DNA of 64,000 bases from Gamsiella multidivaricata (GCF_025024155.1 NW_026251761.1:124001-188000); one strand, 5' to 3'; positions 33,654 to 46,656 are shown, counted from the first letter of the stretch. The notes: generated by a model from the letters alone, not told the origin. Translations and numbers: made by a program.

Positions 33654-35378
33654 CTATGCGGATGTTCCCTGATTTTTCCTGACAGAGACCGAGGTCGACG
33701 CGGACGATACCAATGATGGGGCCTTGTAAGGTCCACCCTGCTGTGCTGTCGTGTGCAACTCCTCCGCCTGTAGCTCCTGGTCCTGCTGGTCCTGGTCCTG
33801 CTTCTGCAGCTTTTTGCGATCGTTTTTCTCAAAGGACTCGAGGGACTCCTCGCCACGGTTGACCCATTTCTTCAGCCAAGCGACCATAAATGCACCACTG
33901 AAGAGCTGCTCCACATGGTAGATCAACAAGGGCGTCGCCAACAGACCCGCGAGTGCTGATCCTGTTTCGCTCGAGTACAAGATCTTGATCATCGGGATCC
34001 CCATGGCCACGGACTTTGTTGCTCCGCAGAACAAGATCGCGACGGTATCCTTCTTCGACATCGGCTCTGCAAACCTCTGGAGCGGCGTGCGAGGAAGCGA
34101 CAGGCCCCTGGTCACATCTGAATCACTGTCTTCCCCACGTTCGACGGTTGCGTTGGAGGATGAGGACCCGTCCTCGAGTTGGGCCTCCCTTCGCTCGCGC
34201 TCCTGTTGGTTCCGCTCCATGATCTTGAGGATGCGCAGTTTCGCGGGGCGGACACGGGCAATGAAACCGAGAAAGAAGGTCATGAGCCAGAAGATGAAGG
34301 CCTGGAGAGCACCGATGGCGATGATCTCGCCAGCAGTGACGGACGAGAAGGTGTTGTTGTGGAAGGCATCGCAGAACACGGTCCAGACAAGGATCAGCAG
34401 ACAAGATGAGTTCAGCGTCGGGAAGTGGACCTTCTTCTTGGCCCAGGCGATGGATTTGGGGAAGAAGTACAGGTACACCTGTCCGACGAGGATGGGGACC
34501 AAGATCGTGGTGCCGAGGTCTCGCAGGATCGTTGGGTAATCGAGTCCATGGGATCCCGAGGGCGTTTGCGGGGTGGAGTGGAGGAGGATCAGGACAATGA
34601 TTGGGGAGATGAAGACGCCGAGGAGGTTACCGAGCGCGGCGTTGAACAGCGCCAGGGACTCGCTTCCGTCCGAGTTGGCGGTCATGACGACGTTGGAGGA
34701 GATGGTGGTCGGGGTCGCGGAGGTGACGGCCATGCCCGCGAGGAGGGTCGCGTTGAAGGAGGAGAGGCCGATGAGGGCGGTGATGGCCTTGACGATGAGG
34801 GGGATGGCGATGAAGGAGGTGAGCTGGACGAGCAGGTGGGCCCGGTAGTTGACCGCAGAGATGAGCAGGTCCTTGGTCTTGAGGGACAGGCCTGAGAGCA
34901 GGAAGATGCAGGAGGTGATACCGTACTTGACAGAGTACTCGGGGCGGATCGGACCGCCGGTGCGACCCCACTCTGGGAAGTAGCGGGCAAGGATGATGAC
35001 AACGATGAGTCCGAGGAGGAACCAATTCTTCATCCATAGATCCCAGGCCTTGGTCTTCCAGGAGACCTTCTTTGGCTGTTGCTGTTGTTTCTGGTGCGAT
35101 GATGGCTCATCTTGTTCGGGGACGACAAAGGCAGGCTCTGACTCGATGGGGGTTGCGGCTGTTACTGCATCCTGTTCGTCATATTCCTGTTTAAGATCGT
35201 AAGTGTGTTGTTGCCCCTGATGATGACCAATCTTTAGAGATGGGTCTCCTGGAGCCTTGTGCTGGTCATTGGTGATAGTATGATCCGAGGGTAGTGCTGT
35301 AGTAGTCGGGACATGCTGGTCCTGCCCCTGCTGCGCCGACGGCAGTGGTGGGGATGAAGATGAAGATGAGGGCAGCAT
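33654..35378 (-). CDS. RCH1: SLC10A7/Rch1-type membrane transporter, 574 aa
   Basis: Single exon. Residues 1-115 are Ser/Gln/Pro-rich and cytosolic. From KNWFLLGLIVVIILARYFPEWG on there are about ten membrane helices with the family blocks YGITSCIFLLSGLSLKT, AVTSATPTTISSNVVMT, NAALGNLLGVFISP, and FCGATKSVAMGIPMIKILY, LLIYHVEQLFSGAF. This is the bacterial/fungal SBF-like (SLC10A7) branch. In Candida and yeast, Rch1 sits in the plasma membrane and limits calcium uptake; vertebrate SLC10A7 also affects calcium. A cytosolic loop of about 70 residues (RILKIMERNQQERERRE, GEDSDSD) is inserted before the last helices, and a Gln/Asp-rich tail follows. A bile-acid substrate is not expected for this branch. 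Start chosen at the first ATG (MLPSSSSSSPP). Confidence 0.88.
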   Translation of the reverse strand: MLPSSSSSSPPLPSAQQGQDQHVPTTTALPSDHTITNDQHKAPGDPSLKIGHHQGQQHTYDLKQEYDEQDAVTAATPIESEPAFVVPEQDEPSSHQKQQQQPKKVSWKTKAWDLWMKNWFLLGLIVVIILARYFPEWGRTGGPIRPEYSVKYGITSCIFLLSGLSLKTKDLLISAVNYRAHLLVQLTSFIAIPLIVKAITALIGLSSFNATLLAGMAVTSATPTTISSNVVMTANSDGSESLALFNAALGNLLGVFISPIIVLILLHSTPQTPSGSHGLDYPTILRDLGTTILVPILVGQVYLYFFPKSIAWAKKKVHFPTLNSSCLLILVWTVFCDAFHNNTFSSVTAGEIIAIGALQAFIFWLMTFFLGFIARVRPAKLRILKIMERNQQERERREAQLEDGSSSSNATVERGEDSDSDVTRGLSLPRTPLQRFAEPMSKKDTVAILFCGATKSVAMGIPMIKILYSSETGSALAGLLATPLLIYHVEQLFSGAFMVAWLKKWVNRGEESLESFEKNDRKKLQKQDQDQQDQELQAEELHTTAQQGGPYKAPSLVSSASTSVSVRKNQGTSA

Positions 35379-37029
35379 GGTACTCTATCTTTGTTAAAGT
35401 CGGTTGGAGGTGTGCAATTGAGGCGTGAAGTATTCTTTTTTTTTTTTTTCGCTGTGTGCTGTATTAATGATGACACCTTTATTTTTTCTCCTCTTCTCTC
35501 CGCTGTTATGTGTTCGTGGGGGTATAGTAAATATGTATATAGTAGGGAGAAGCCGTATTCAAATGGAGACGGAGGGAGGGATGGAGGAGTGGAGAGTGGA
35601 GAGTGGAGAGTGGAATGGAGAGCCAAGGAAAGAAGATGGAGTCCCTCGCCCCTCCCTCACTTCCGGTTGTATTTAAGGGAAAAAAGTGTGTGCGAAATGG
35701 AGTCATATTCGTCGGAGGGCGAAATGGACCCGCGATTGGCCCAAACCTTGACTGAGAACAACGCCCGCCGACATTTAGCCCAGTAGACTTCCGATAAAGT
35801 ATTATGGGCGCATGCACTCCCTCTCTTTGAGTGCTGAATTTTAGCCGCCGATGCTTCTCGTCCTGCATGCATGTGCCGGGCTTAAAAGGCGCCAGTGGCA
35901 TGCCATAGACATCCTCAGCTGGTGCTGCTGAGGAGATACTGGCCCACAACATCCGCATCGTGCATACGGATGGGATGTAGAAGCAACGCTTTTTTTCCAG
36001 CTCCAAGAGGACAAGAGGAAACATACTGGAAGAAGGATCAACACTTTCTGTATGCCATGGAAGCTGATTGCTTAAAAGCTTCTTTATCGATTTCGTTAGT
36101 TACTGGTTAAGAGTAAGAAGTAAGACCTGAGCCATACAAAGCCGATCTTAAGCAAACGTTAAACAGAAGAAAGCAGATGAGTCTATTACATCCATTGCCG
36201 GTTGTGTGTGTATGGATCGAGTGGGTGGACATATGTCCAAACAAGGTTATGAATGTCCATATGTGTTCCTGTAAACAAACGCGCTTTGCATTTGTTTGTC
36301 CGTTTATCCGCTCTCACAATCCTTAAAAGATATGGGATAGGATAGTTGGCTCACATGGCGTGCTACTCCAGAGATCTTTGCTCATCCTCATGCTTTTTCA
36401 CAGTGAAGTTGCGGACACTTTATTTTTCTACCGCCACATCTACCTCGGATTTTTTTTACGCGCGAGTACCGCGTTGCAGATGGATAATCAAACACGAAGA
36501 AACACAGTATGATGCGGTGCCGCTTATCATCTTCTATCCACCTTCTTTATCAACCAGCTCTATAGGACGCCATGTCATCAGACGATGCGTTCGAGCAATA
36601 GACACTCAAATTGGTTTACCGGCTTCATCGTACATTACAGCCCATTGTTTCCCCTACCGAACCATTTTCTACCCTATATTGAAACGACTCCGGTGTGCAG
36701 ATCGCGATATAGCAGAAGATAACATACCGGTTCGATAGATAACATCCCATGTCTGTGCGCGGATGACTAGTGTATCCTTGTCGCGCTGCATTCTCGCCCC
36801 CCCTCCCCTTTCAGGCAAAAAGGAATAGGGAGCCTTTGACGCGGCTGTCTCCTATTGCATACAATCTTAGGGTTAGCTTGTCCCTCTCGGCTTAGCCCCC
36901 TCATTCTTCTCATCCTCACACAAACGAACACTTTGCAACTCTTGTCAGCTTCTTTATCTCCCAATAATCTTGAACACTCTGTACAATTCGATCTCTCTCT
37001 TTCATGAAAAGTGTCTTACAATCTTGAAC
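35379..37029. other. Intergenic, no gene seen
   Basis: 1.65 kb between divergent genes. It has T14 at 35437-35450, an imperfect GAGAGTGGA tandem (35585-35615), and leader sequence before the J-protein start. Frames on either strand show no family signal. Confidence 0.45.
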
Positions 37030-38123
37030 ATGGAAGAACGGCAGATCAAGGAAACGATGGCACGACTTGTAGGCTGGCTCTTTCTCCCGTCCTTTTTTAC
37101 CAACCTACTGCAGCATCTTTGGTACCGACAGAAATACCATTCCAACCCAGGAGCAATCCCATCTAAAGGCACCACCGCCTTCAGGAAGCACAATAGCTGG
37201 ATTTTCTGTGGAGTAGCCTTGGCATATCTCGCTTTTGTCGTCATTGAAGTTGATCGGTCGTTCGTGTCAACCCATTATGACACATTGGACATCGAGTTCC
37301 GTGGATTCACTCAGAGGCAGTTGAAATCAAATTTTCGAAAGGCCTCATTGCAGTACCATCCGGACAAGGTCGGAGAGGCAGGCGCAGGTACAGTCAAGCA
37401 ACTTGAGATCTGGATAGACCACACATAGCACTGGGCAAACTGACCTGAGTGCTCCGCTACGTGTCTTTGATACTGCAGAGATGTTTGTCAGGATCCGTGG
37501 CGCATACGAGGTCCTGTCAGACCCTACTCTACGAGAAGCCTATAACCGATTCGGCTCCTCATCCACAAAATGCACTACCTGCGTCACGTACAAAGACCAT
37601 CTCCACACGGGGCTCAGTATCATGAACGCCTATTATTCTGCCGCATTTTTTGCCCTCGCCGTGATCAGTCCCTTCAGCAGAGCCAAGTACGGTCGGTACT
37701 GGAGATTCGTGACCCTCGGAGCGATGTACGCATGGGAATTAACTATGATTCTTAGTTCAAGGCCAATCAACGTTATGGGTTGGGTGATGCCACATAGAGT
37801 GACATTTGAGCAAATTGCAGTACTGCACCAAGTTTGGTTAGTAGGTGCGATGGGTGCTGCGGTAGTAGGGCCCGTCCTGTGGCCGCCGTCAAGCGGAGGT
37901 ATTGGCGAGCAGTTGAAACGGCTAGAAGAGCTCACCATGATAGCAGGTAACAGAGGACAGAGCGGGAGAAGAAAAAAAAGTGTCATATTCACACGGTACT
38001 TGTTTTCTTCCTATCGCGACTCACTAGCTTCTTGCTTTTCATCACGAATTGTTAGATAACGACACGCGCTTGATGTTCAAGTTTGTTATGAATGCCTATT
38101 GCGCGACAAGGAAGGATGAATAG
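37030..38123 (+). CDS. Membrane J-domain (DnaJ-like) protein, 297 aa
   Basis: Three exons: 37030-37387, 37479-37946, 38056-38123. One membrane helix (SWIFCGVALAYLAFVVIEV, about 56-74) precedes the J domain: THYDTLDI, FRKASLQYHPDKVGEAG with the HPD motif (about 110-112), and AYEVLSDPTLREAYNRFG. After it come a Cys pair (CTTC) and about three further hydrophobic segments (AYYSAAFFALAVISP, FVTLGAMYAWELTMIL, VWLVGAMGAAVVGPV). The J domain should stimulate an Hsp70 ATPase. The membrane topology resembles ER J-proteins of the Sec63 class, but there is no Brl domain, so it is not SEC63 itself. Localisation to the ER is inferred. The last exon encodes 22 residues (MFKFVMNAYCATRKDE at the end). Confidence 0.85.
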
Positions 38124-38297
38124 GGCAGCTTAAGCAACAGCTCGGCTCGATGGCTCTTGAGTCAACATCAGGGGGGGGGGGAAGTTTACTACCAACCATT
38201 CATAAACTACTACTCTATTCTCAGCGGTATTTGATCGCTTTTTGACATATTGTTGTTTAATAAGTAATAAAATATAATTATATCCTGTTTGCCTCTC

Positions 38298-40308
38298 TTA
38301 GACCTTAACGTCATTAGGAGTGCTTGTGTGAAGCGGCGAAGCATCGCCCTTGACTTCCTCATGAGTAGTATGATGACGCTCGCCAACGACCTCCATAGGC
38401 TCAGACAGTGCATAACGCTCAGGGTTATTCAGCCTTGAGTGTCTGGAGCCATATGCAGCGTAGAACACCAGTCCGATCGCCAACCACACCACAAGACGGA
38501 TAATCGCCGACACGGAATCGACAGCGATCAATCCTACACAGCAGGCAGCACCCAAGACAGGGAGAACGGGACCCAAAGGAACCTTGAAGCGACGAGGACG
38601 GTCAGGCTCCCTCCAGCGAAGGATCAGAACCGAGCAATGGACCAAGAAGAAAGCAAAGAGGGTGCCGACCGAGGTCAAATCTGCGAGCAGATCGACGGGG
38701 AACATGCCTCCGGCAGCAGCGCAGACCACGCCGGCGATGGCGGTGGTCATCACGGGGGTCTTGTACTTGGGGTGAAGGCGGGAGGCAATCTCCGGGAAGA
38801 GACCATCGACGGCCATGGAGAAGAAGATACGGGGCTGTCCGATCAAGAGGACCAGCATGACAGAGATCAGACCGGCCAGGATACCGATCTCGCAGAAGAT
38901 TGAAAGCCATTTCATACCAGTCGCCGCAGCAGTGACCTGGAAGGGGGCTCCGCGACCAGTGCCGGCGATCTCGGTGTAGTTGACGACTCCCAGCATGACA
39001 ATACTGGTGGCAATGTACAAAACTGTGCAGATGACCAAGGACAAGCCAATACCAATAGGAAGATCGCTACAGGAAAGAGAAGAAGGGACTGTATTAGTTT
39101 AAATTGGATTCATAGTCGCACATGGACCTTCGGGAAAACAAAACAAAGTTGCTGTGCTTACCGCTGGGGGTTACGTGCCTCCTGGGCAGCAGTGCTGATA
39201 GCGTCGAAACCAATGAACGCAAAGAAGACGATGGTCGCGCCTCGCAAGATACCACTTGGGCCAAATTCTCCAAACTTGCCCGTGTTTGGTGGGACGAAGG
39301 GACTGAAGTTGGCTGGGTCGACCCACTTACAGGCACCAAAGATAAAGACCACAATGACGATCAATTTGACGACGACCAGGATATTATTCACACGGGCAGA
39401 GGACTTGACGCCTCGGCAGAGCAGGATCGTCAAAAGGATGACAATGAGGAACGACGGCAATGAGAACCAGTCTCCTGTGAGACTGAAGGCATCCTGCTGG
39501 TATGCAAATGGCGCTCGCATGAGTTTTGTTTGGGGTTCCCATCCGAACGCATCTTTGAAGAAGGCTTCCAAGTAATGGGAGAAACCGACAGAGACCGTAG
39601 CAGCACCGACCAAGTATTCGAGAATGCTGTTGATGGGAAAGCGGTCGTTGAAATCCACAAGAGGGGAAGTGAGAGGTTAGTAAGTGTGCACAAGGGTACA
39701 AAGGTGTTGCATATTGCATAACTGCATAAGTGCGTAAAGAGAGAGAGAGAGAGAAAAAAGGGCAGCTTACAGATCCCAACCGATAATCCAGGCCAGGAGT
39801 TCTCCGCAGGTAGCATAAGTATAGGTATAGGCACTTCCGGCAATTGGTACCAGACAGGCCATTTCAGCATAGGACAATGCAGCAAGACCAGCAACAATGG
39901 CGGCAATCACAAACGAGATGGCGACTCCAGGACCAGCCCTTTCGTGTGCAACCACACCTAAAATATTATACGAGAAAAAGTTGATCATAGCATTAACAGG
40001 CTTGTTCGGGATGGCTAAAGCGTTCCAGGGCAGGCGTGATGATATAGTATGCTGGCCTTACCTGTCAGGACAAAGATACCCGTGCCGATAATGGCACCGA
40101 TACCCATGGCACTCAGGTCCTTGACTGTCAAGACACGCTTCATCTGCGAGGTCTCGGATTCGTGATCGAGGGAGGCGAATGTGCGGGTGTTGGTGAGTCG
40201 ACGGGCTTGCCATTTGATAAAAGATTCGTTGTCCCTGCGCAGGTGCCGTGTGCCATCGCCCATGTCCCTAAAGACGGCGTGGTCGGGCACGATGTCGTGT
40301 CCAGTCAT
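38298..40308 (-). CDS. Cationic amino-acid transporter (CAT family, APC superfamily), 555 aa
   Basis: Four exons: 40062-40308, 39771-39957, 39162-39626, 38298-39066. About 12-14 membrane helices. Helix 1 holds the substrate-binding GIGAIIGTGIFVLTG. Helices 2-3 hold GPGVAISFVIAAIVAGLAAL-type and YAEMACLVPIAGSAYTY sequence, and helix 6 holds FFAFIGFDAISTAAQEARNPQR. Later family blocks are QPRIFFSMAVDGLFP and LTSVGTLFAFFLVHCSVLILR. This pattern is that of CAT/SLC7A1-4 and bacterial YfnA-type permeases, not the yeast AAP family. It likely carries cationic or small neutral amino acids across the plasma membrane or vacuole. The C-terminal tail has possible phosphorylation sites (HTSTP). The 3' end converges with the J-protein gene at about 170 bp. 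Confidence 0.93.
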
Positions 40309-42092
40309 TATTGTGTTGAGAGATTAAAAGGGGGGAGCGGGATGCGCGTAAGATGAAGAATGTCAGGATTAAGGAAGGAGGAGGCGATATTTTACACGAT
40401 GGAGGGAGTATCTATAGAGGACCAAAGGTGAAGGAAAAAAAATGAGATGAAGGTGGGCTACGGGATCTTTTTATGTCTGCAAAAATGAAGAGACTAACGA
40501 TCGCCCGGAACCCGTTAAGAAGAACAACAAAGGGCCGTCGTTTGGTGCTTGTTTGGATACACTCTTCATGAGCCAAACGTGAAAGTGAATGGACGATCTG
40601 GCGTTGGTAGTGACTACGGCTTTCAATACACCGGAGTAGGGTCCAAGAGCTTTCCGGCCATGTCGAATCTCGGTAAGTTTTCGTTTACGGTTTGGTGTCA
40701 TGGTTTCGATGGCCAAGAGCGGCAAATATTAAATTAAAGAAACATAATCAATGCTGGCCTTTGCCCATCGAGGATGAGGCATAACGGCGAAAAGTATAGG
40801 GCCGAATTGTGTTCCTGCTCTGGCTCTAGGGCATTTCGCAAGACGATAGGCTGAAGTAGGTACAGCCAAGCGCGTGCCTATGTTTCGGGAGTACAAGCGA
40901 AGGTTAGCCATTCAGAGGACGCGCTCATCAATACCAGAGGGAGTGGGCTGGGAGGAAAAGAACAATCTTACGTTAAAACCGTTTAAACTTACTTGCAGCA
41001 GAAATAAGGTGTGAAAAACAAGAAGAAAAAACGGCCGTTTTGGTGGATTTCGGTATAGTTGCGGATGCAGAGCCGCACATGCAGCTCTGGTGCTAGAGTC
41101 GAGAATGTCTTTTTTGCACTTTCATGCATTCACGATTTTCGACCCTCTCTTATGTCTTCCTATTTGTTCTCCTACTGCGAAGAAAATGACAAACAAGTCA
41201 AAACGGCTGTGGTATACACAATGGCATGAAAGGAAACGTCACTGAGTAGGTGCGTGGGTGACTGGGGCGAGTAAGGAGGATAGGTGGGAAAGTGGAAAAA
41301 AGACTCACGCTATCGTGGACTAGCGTGGCAATGGTTCCATGCGGCAACTGCCAAATGTAGTCGAATTCCAAGCATAACCTTAATGGTCTCGCATGTTATC
41401 GAGGAAAGACAGGTTTAAACAAAGACTAATCTTTCGTTACGACGTTTCAAGCTAATCCATTCTATCCCTCTTTCATTATTATTATTATTATTTCCTCCTC
41501 TTTATCAGCATTAACCCGGATCCAACTTCCGCTTGCTGGCATCATTTCGCCCTTGACATGACGCTCCCTCTCTGTTTTTATGTCTGTCTGCGTTCTGTTA
41601 TGTTGTTGTGCACACTAGACAATCTAGATTGAGCCCTATAAGACGCGTACAACTTAGGCGTACATTTTAAGCATGTCAAGGTTAAAAAAGGAAATCAGCG
41701 CCCTCGCCTGGCACCTGTTGTGCGCACCGCAACTTCGGAACATCCACCGGAGAGCTGTTGCTGCTCCTGTTGTTTGTTGTTGGACAACGATCTGCACTGG
41801 TGGGTTAGACCAATGCTAACTCTTTGTCGTGTGAACGTTTGTTACCATGCCAACGCTTGTCTATCTGGTTAGATCACGCATACGAATCGCCCTTTGGCTG
41901 TTCCGATGTTCACGTCTTCATTCTTCGCCCCATTCGGCGTCTCTTGAAAGACTCAAAGCAAAAAAAAAACCGGCGTCCGCATTATTTTAATTACAACGCC
42001 CTTTCATTTGGACATGTCTCGCAACATTAGGCCACGAGTCCTTCACTCTCACGCTACACGCAGCATATCTTGACTTCTTTTGCTTTGTGAAC
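40309..42092. other. Intergenic, no gene seen
   Basis: Promoter side of the amino-acid transporter and the 3' flank of SEC15. It contains (ATT)n at 41475-41492. No convincing frame on either strand. Confidence 0.45.
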
Positions 42093-45000
42093 TCACGAAG
42101 AGCTGCTCTTGATGCCACCCCACTCCAGCACCTTGCCCCAGTCTCGCCCCTTCGCACGCTCTTGCGTCGCTGTCGTTGCAGCAGGAGTTGTCATCAACCT
42201 AGCGAGAGAGAGAGAGAGACAGAGAGAGAAAATTAGCCACTTCATAACAGAAGAATAGGGAAATGAAGAGAAAATAGATTGGGAGAGAAGCTTACTTCTC
42301 CAGCATCCTTGTGACATCGTCAGCCTTGACTTGGGCATAGTTTCGGTTTCGAATAGCTGGGTCCATGTATTCCTCCGTATTCTCTGACAGTAGCAGACTG
42401 ATGAGCTATATGGGATTAAAGCACAAGTCGTAAGTACAGAAATTTCATGATGATTCAACGCAACAGGACAGAGCGATAAGACAGCGTGTTACCTGTCGTA
42501 GAGGGAGGAACGTCTGGGCGACATTAGGGTTGTCCAGGGTCTCTACGAAATCCTCCAGGTATCGAATGTCCTTGTCAAAGATGGCGACAAAGTTCTGGTT
42601 GATGTGCTTTACATTTGGATCCGTTAAGATACCCTAAAATAACAGAGACCAATTAATGACGGTGAGCGCATGCATCAGCACCTGAAAACCAAGAAGTCCG
42701 GGAGTGCAATTGCAGGATGAAACTTACATGCAGCTGCGATGCAAGATGTTCCAGGGCATCGTAGTACACGAAAGTCCTGATTGTATCCGGGAGATTCTGC
42801 AAAGTGGCGCTCATGACAATAGAGAGGAACGAAACTAATTCTTGAATGTATGTGCTATGGAGATCCTCGATACTCGACGGGTGCCAGTCGTATTCAGCCA
42901 GCTCTAAAATGTCGTCAATCTTGGAATTCACCAACTCCGAGATACGTTTCTCCGCACTCTTCCTTGTTTCTCTGAACAGCGCTGTCGCCTGAAGGGAAAT
43001 CCTGCTAGAGTCGGATGTGGATCTAAGCAATCACAAATCAAGGTTAGATACAGGGTATAAATACACTAGAGTATGATCCACACATGTATGACTTTGAAGA
43101 CACACCTCATCTCCGTTAGTAATTGCTCAAAATCACTGCAGGCACCCTGAAAGTACTCCAGGTTGATGATGATCTGAGCGATCTGAGAAAGGTTCCTGGA
43201 CTCCAATTTCTTTAGCCAGACGGAATGAACGTGCTGGATCAACAACGTATCCAGGCTCTAAATGGGTGTCAATAACGGAGAAGATTACTGTTAGTCCCCA
43301 TCTTCGTGCGCGATAAACTGGACCTGGAAACGGTAACGGCGCCTAGGGCGCGGATACTCACATCCTTGACAAGATCGTCCATCTCGTTTTGCTCTTGATT
43401 GAAACCTTCCACAAAGCGATAGAACTGGCCGACAAACTGCCGGATGTCCTCGCAGCAGTAAGGAACGACCTTGGAGAAGGGCAATGTTCTTGGGAATCTG
43501 TATCCATATTAACGAAAAATCTGTCGTGTCAGTTCGATTAGGAACACGCCATGAACAAGTGGCTCCGAGTGCAGGATAATTTCCTCGGAGACACAGAACA
43601 CATACCCTTGCCGTGATGATTGTCGGTCTTCCTTGAAGCGGAACGACATCTGCAGCAGATTGTACTCGTCCTGATTTTCGACAAGCATAGGCGTGTAGTC
43701 ATCCTCGTCAACCAGCTATTCGAGGGAAACAAAATGGAGGTCATTGCGATGGTTCATATAAGCATGCAGAAAAGGCCGATTCATGTCAACTTCATGGTGA
43801 ATAGCTGTACCTTGTGAAAGTTGGCACTGAACTTATTTTCCAACTGGTCGGCATAAGTGCGGAACAGGGTCAAGAGCAGGTCGTTCAGTTTGCTCACTGG
43901 ATAATTGTAGGACTAATGGAAGCAAGTTTAATGATGAAATCTAGCAATCGTGGCACAAGAGGGTAGACTACGCTTGCTTACCTCCATGGTTTGGATGTAC
44001 AACATCAGAAGCAGCTTGATATTCAAAAACATGTCTGGGTCCTGACAGTTGGTAAGTCCCTCCGAAAGCATTCTGATCAAGAGATTCGTCACTAACTCGC
44101 AAAGTTCATCCAGCTAGAGAAAAAAATAATCTCAAAGAGGTGCTATCAGTATTGAGGCATTCCAGGATCCTTGTGAATGTATCGAACAATCATGGATGTT
44201 ACCTGACTCTGTGTTCGAAAGTTTGTTGTGGAATACAGAATGATGTGCTCCACAATAAAGAATCCGACGATATCCTGCAATAACGATTCAAAATTGTCTG
44301 TGTTTCGGTCCTTGAGATTGAAGGAAGAGGTAATGGAAGAGAGCGTCAACTTTGCTTGGGCCCGTCTGTCCTCAGCATAGCTGGCTCTGAGTCCCGCGCG
44401 CTGGCCAAGTTCATCATAGACATGCAGACATTGGTATAAGGGTTTGAAGTCCAGCTCGACTTGAGCAGTCTCCAGAATATCCACTATGGGAGCAATTGCA
44501 CAACGAGGTCAGCTAGGTCATACAGGCATTTCTTTTACACGCACATCAAGGCCTCCTTATCTCTTGTACCTTCATTTTCCTCGTTAACAGCTTCCTCTAC
44601 TGCCGAGTTGACATTGTGTGTTGTTTTGAGGCGTAATCCTTTACTGGATCTTTCGCGCCACCGTTGCTGTCGAGCTGCCATTCTGTCCATAGCGAGTTTT
44701 CCCATTGTCTTTTGACTTGAACGGATGCTGATGGCGAGTAGGATAAAGTAGAAGTAATGAGTATAGATATTTACGACTAATCGAACCGCTGAGCTGACAT
44801 CAATTTCCGTAGCACCATACCTGAAGAGCCACTCTTTCATCTCTGTCGTAACAGCATCCTTGATTGCATACTGCAAAATAGGGATACAATCCTCTAATTG
44901 CGGCATGGGTCCAAAGCAGTTCGTCAGCATTCCTTACTGCTGGTAGCTCCACTGAAAGCCATTACGGCAAGTAAAATGGTAGAATAACTCACGCATGTGT

Positions 45001-45749
45001 CTTGCAAACTCGAACTGGATTACACTGCGAAGGTGGACGACCTGAATCTCGTCTACAATCTTGGGGGGAGGGGGGTTTACAGAGTTGAAGAGCATTCCAG
45101 TTAGAATCCCGATTCCTGCTACACCACGGGCAGCAGTTGCTCCATGGAAACGTATCAGACAAGCAATTGATCCACTTACTCGCAATGCAGAATAGTATTT
45201 CCTGTTCTCAACCTGTACGTTGACCCTGTTGGCGAGATCCAAAAAGTTGATACATCTACGTAGCGTTTCGGTCGCTGTCGCAATATTTTCGAGTATCTTT
45301 TTTGACTCTATCAACTCGCGTTTCTGTTCAATGCAATACAATGCAGGTTCATCGGGTTAGTTGCCGTAAAGGCGACGCTGGTGACGTGAATAATGGATCC
45401 CAATGGTGTTGCGAAGGACTGGGTGTGGCGATACCTTGGCCGTCAGCTCTGTTCCTGCACGCTGTACGTCCGAATTGAGGGTATGGATCTTGTCCTTGAG
45501 GTCGACGGTGCCCTGCCTGACCTTGAGAAGTCGGTCGACAGACTGTACAAATTCCTGGTAGTTGGAGTTGCACATCTTTTCGATCTCCATCTCCTTGCGG
45601 CGAATGAACGCGCTGAGCTGGTCGAGGAAAGGCTTCATTTTGTTGTTGCGGTAGACCTCTTTCATGGTGGGGCCCAGATGTTCCAGGTTCTCGGCATCGT
45701 TGGTCGCATCCGAAACCAGGACGAGCTGCTGAATGTCGAACTCGGCCAT
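42093..45749 (-). CDS. SEC15: Exocyst subunit Sec15 (EXOC6), 773 aa
   Basis: Fifteen exons: 45435-45749, 45180-45323, 44993-45059, 44821-44893, 44570-44727, 44203-44483, 43982-44113, 43811-43912, 43606-43715, 43362-43497, 43106-43257, 42728-43022, 42493-42633, 42296-42405, 42093-42198. All phases agree. N-terminus MKPFLDQLSAFIRRKEMEIEKM and YQEFVQSVDRLLKVRQGTVDLK is the coiled-coil start of Sec15. KYYSALR, HLRSVIQFEFARHM, CIPILQYAIKDAVTTEMKEWLF, NYPVSKLNDLL and the C-terminal helical-bundle part (YIQELVSFLSIVM, DALEHLASQLH) follow. The exocyst tethers secretory vesicles to the plasma membrane; Sec15 binds the Rab Sec4 on the vesicle and links to Sec10. Exon 3 has an unusual acceptor after a C-rich tract (ccccccaag). 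Exon density is by far the highest in the window. Confidence 0.92.
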
Positions 45750-46656
45750 GACTTTATGTGTGTGTTGGTGCTGGGCGGTTGTGCGGTCGGTTGGGTATAA
45801 GATGATGCATTTTCGGTCCTTGTCAAGGTTCAGCGACGCGGTCTGGCCGCAAGTCACGATACCCCTTCTTTCTTTCCTGTCATCCAAATTCGCCTGGCAT
45901 CCGATTGAAAGGGCAGCGCTGAATATCCAACTGAACCCGAGCCTTGAGCGTGGATTAGCATCCCGGACAACAACGCACGGTCAATTGGGTTCATATCCAT
46001 TGCGCTTGGGTTCCTTTTGGCTACACCACTGCCGAGCACGCTCTACGATCATGCCAGTTCAACAGAGATTATCCCATGCTTCATCTGTCTATCCATCACT
46101 TCTTTCGGCTTGGCCTGCTGGCAGATAGCTCATTATATTACTTCAAGGTCGCAGGATGTGCCCGTGGAAATAAAGAAAAACCGGAGACATGGCTATATCT
46201 GACGGTGCCGCGTGTGTGCGTGTGTGCCCATATTGATCATTTCAATTGGATGAGTCCAATGGGAACTTCAGAATAGACCTGAAAAAAAGAATGGTGGCAA
46301 AAACGGCGCCAGTTGACACGTCAAAATGGTCTTCCCCGCCTAAACCTTATTTCGACGGTGGCAAACACCAAACAATTCGTATGAAAGTATAAAGAGACCG
46401 TACAGCGCACCTCCAAACCGCATTCTCTCTCTCTTTACTCCACACGTCCTTTTGTCCTCTTCCCAACCCCCATCTTCCTTTCTTCGCTTCCTTCGCTCTT
46501 TTTCATCCCTTCGACCCCTTTGATCCTCGATAACCAGCTTCATTTGCTACCGTACACTCTTTATCCAGTACATCTCTGCGCTCGCTGCCTTCTTCCCCAC
46601 CCATCCACTGCATCGTTCCTTGCTTGCTTGCGCGCGTCTACTCTCATATTCAAAAC
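45750..46656. other. Divergent promoter region of SEC15 and PARP
   Basis: No gene. A TATAAA at 46388-46393 lies 264 bp before the PARP start and is followed by a CT-rich stretch (46419-46520), a common fungal promoter layout. CT-rich leader continues to the PARP ATG. Confidence 0.45.
46388..46393 (+). promoter_or_regulatory. Possible TATA box of PARP
   Basis: TATAAA, about 30 bp before the start of a pyrimidine-rich tract that could hold the transcription start. Motif-based only. Confidence 0.35.

Noticed and set aside
34425..34895. Gly/Asp-rich 156-codon plus-strand frame
   Set aside because: Antisense to the membrane helices of the SLC10-type gene, whose protein matches its family throughout.
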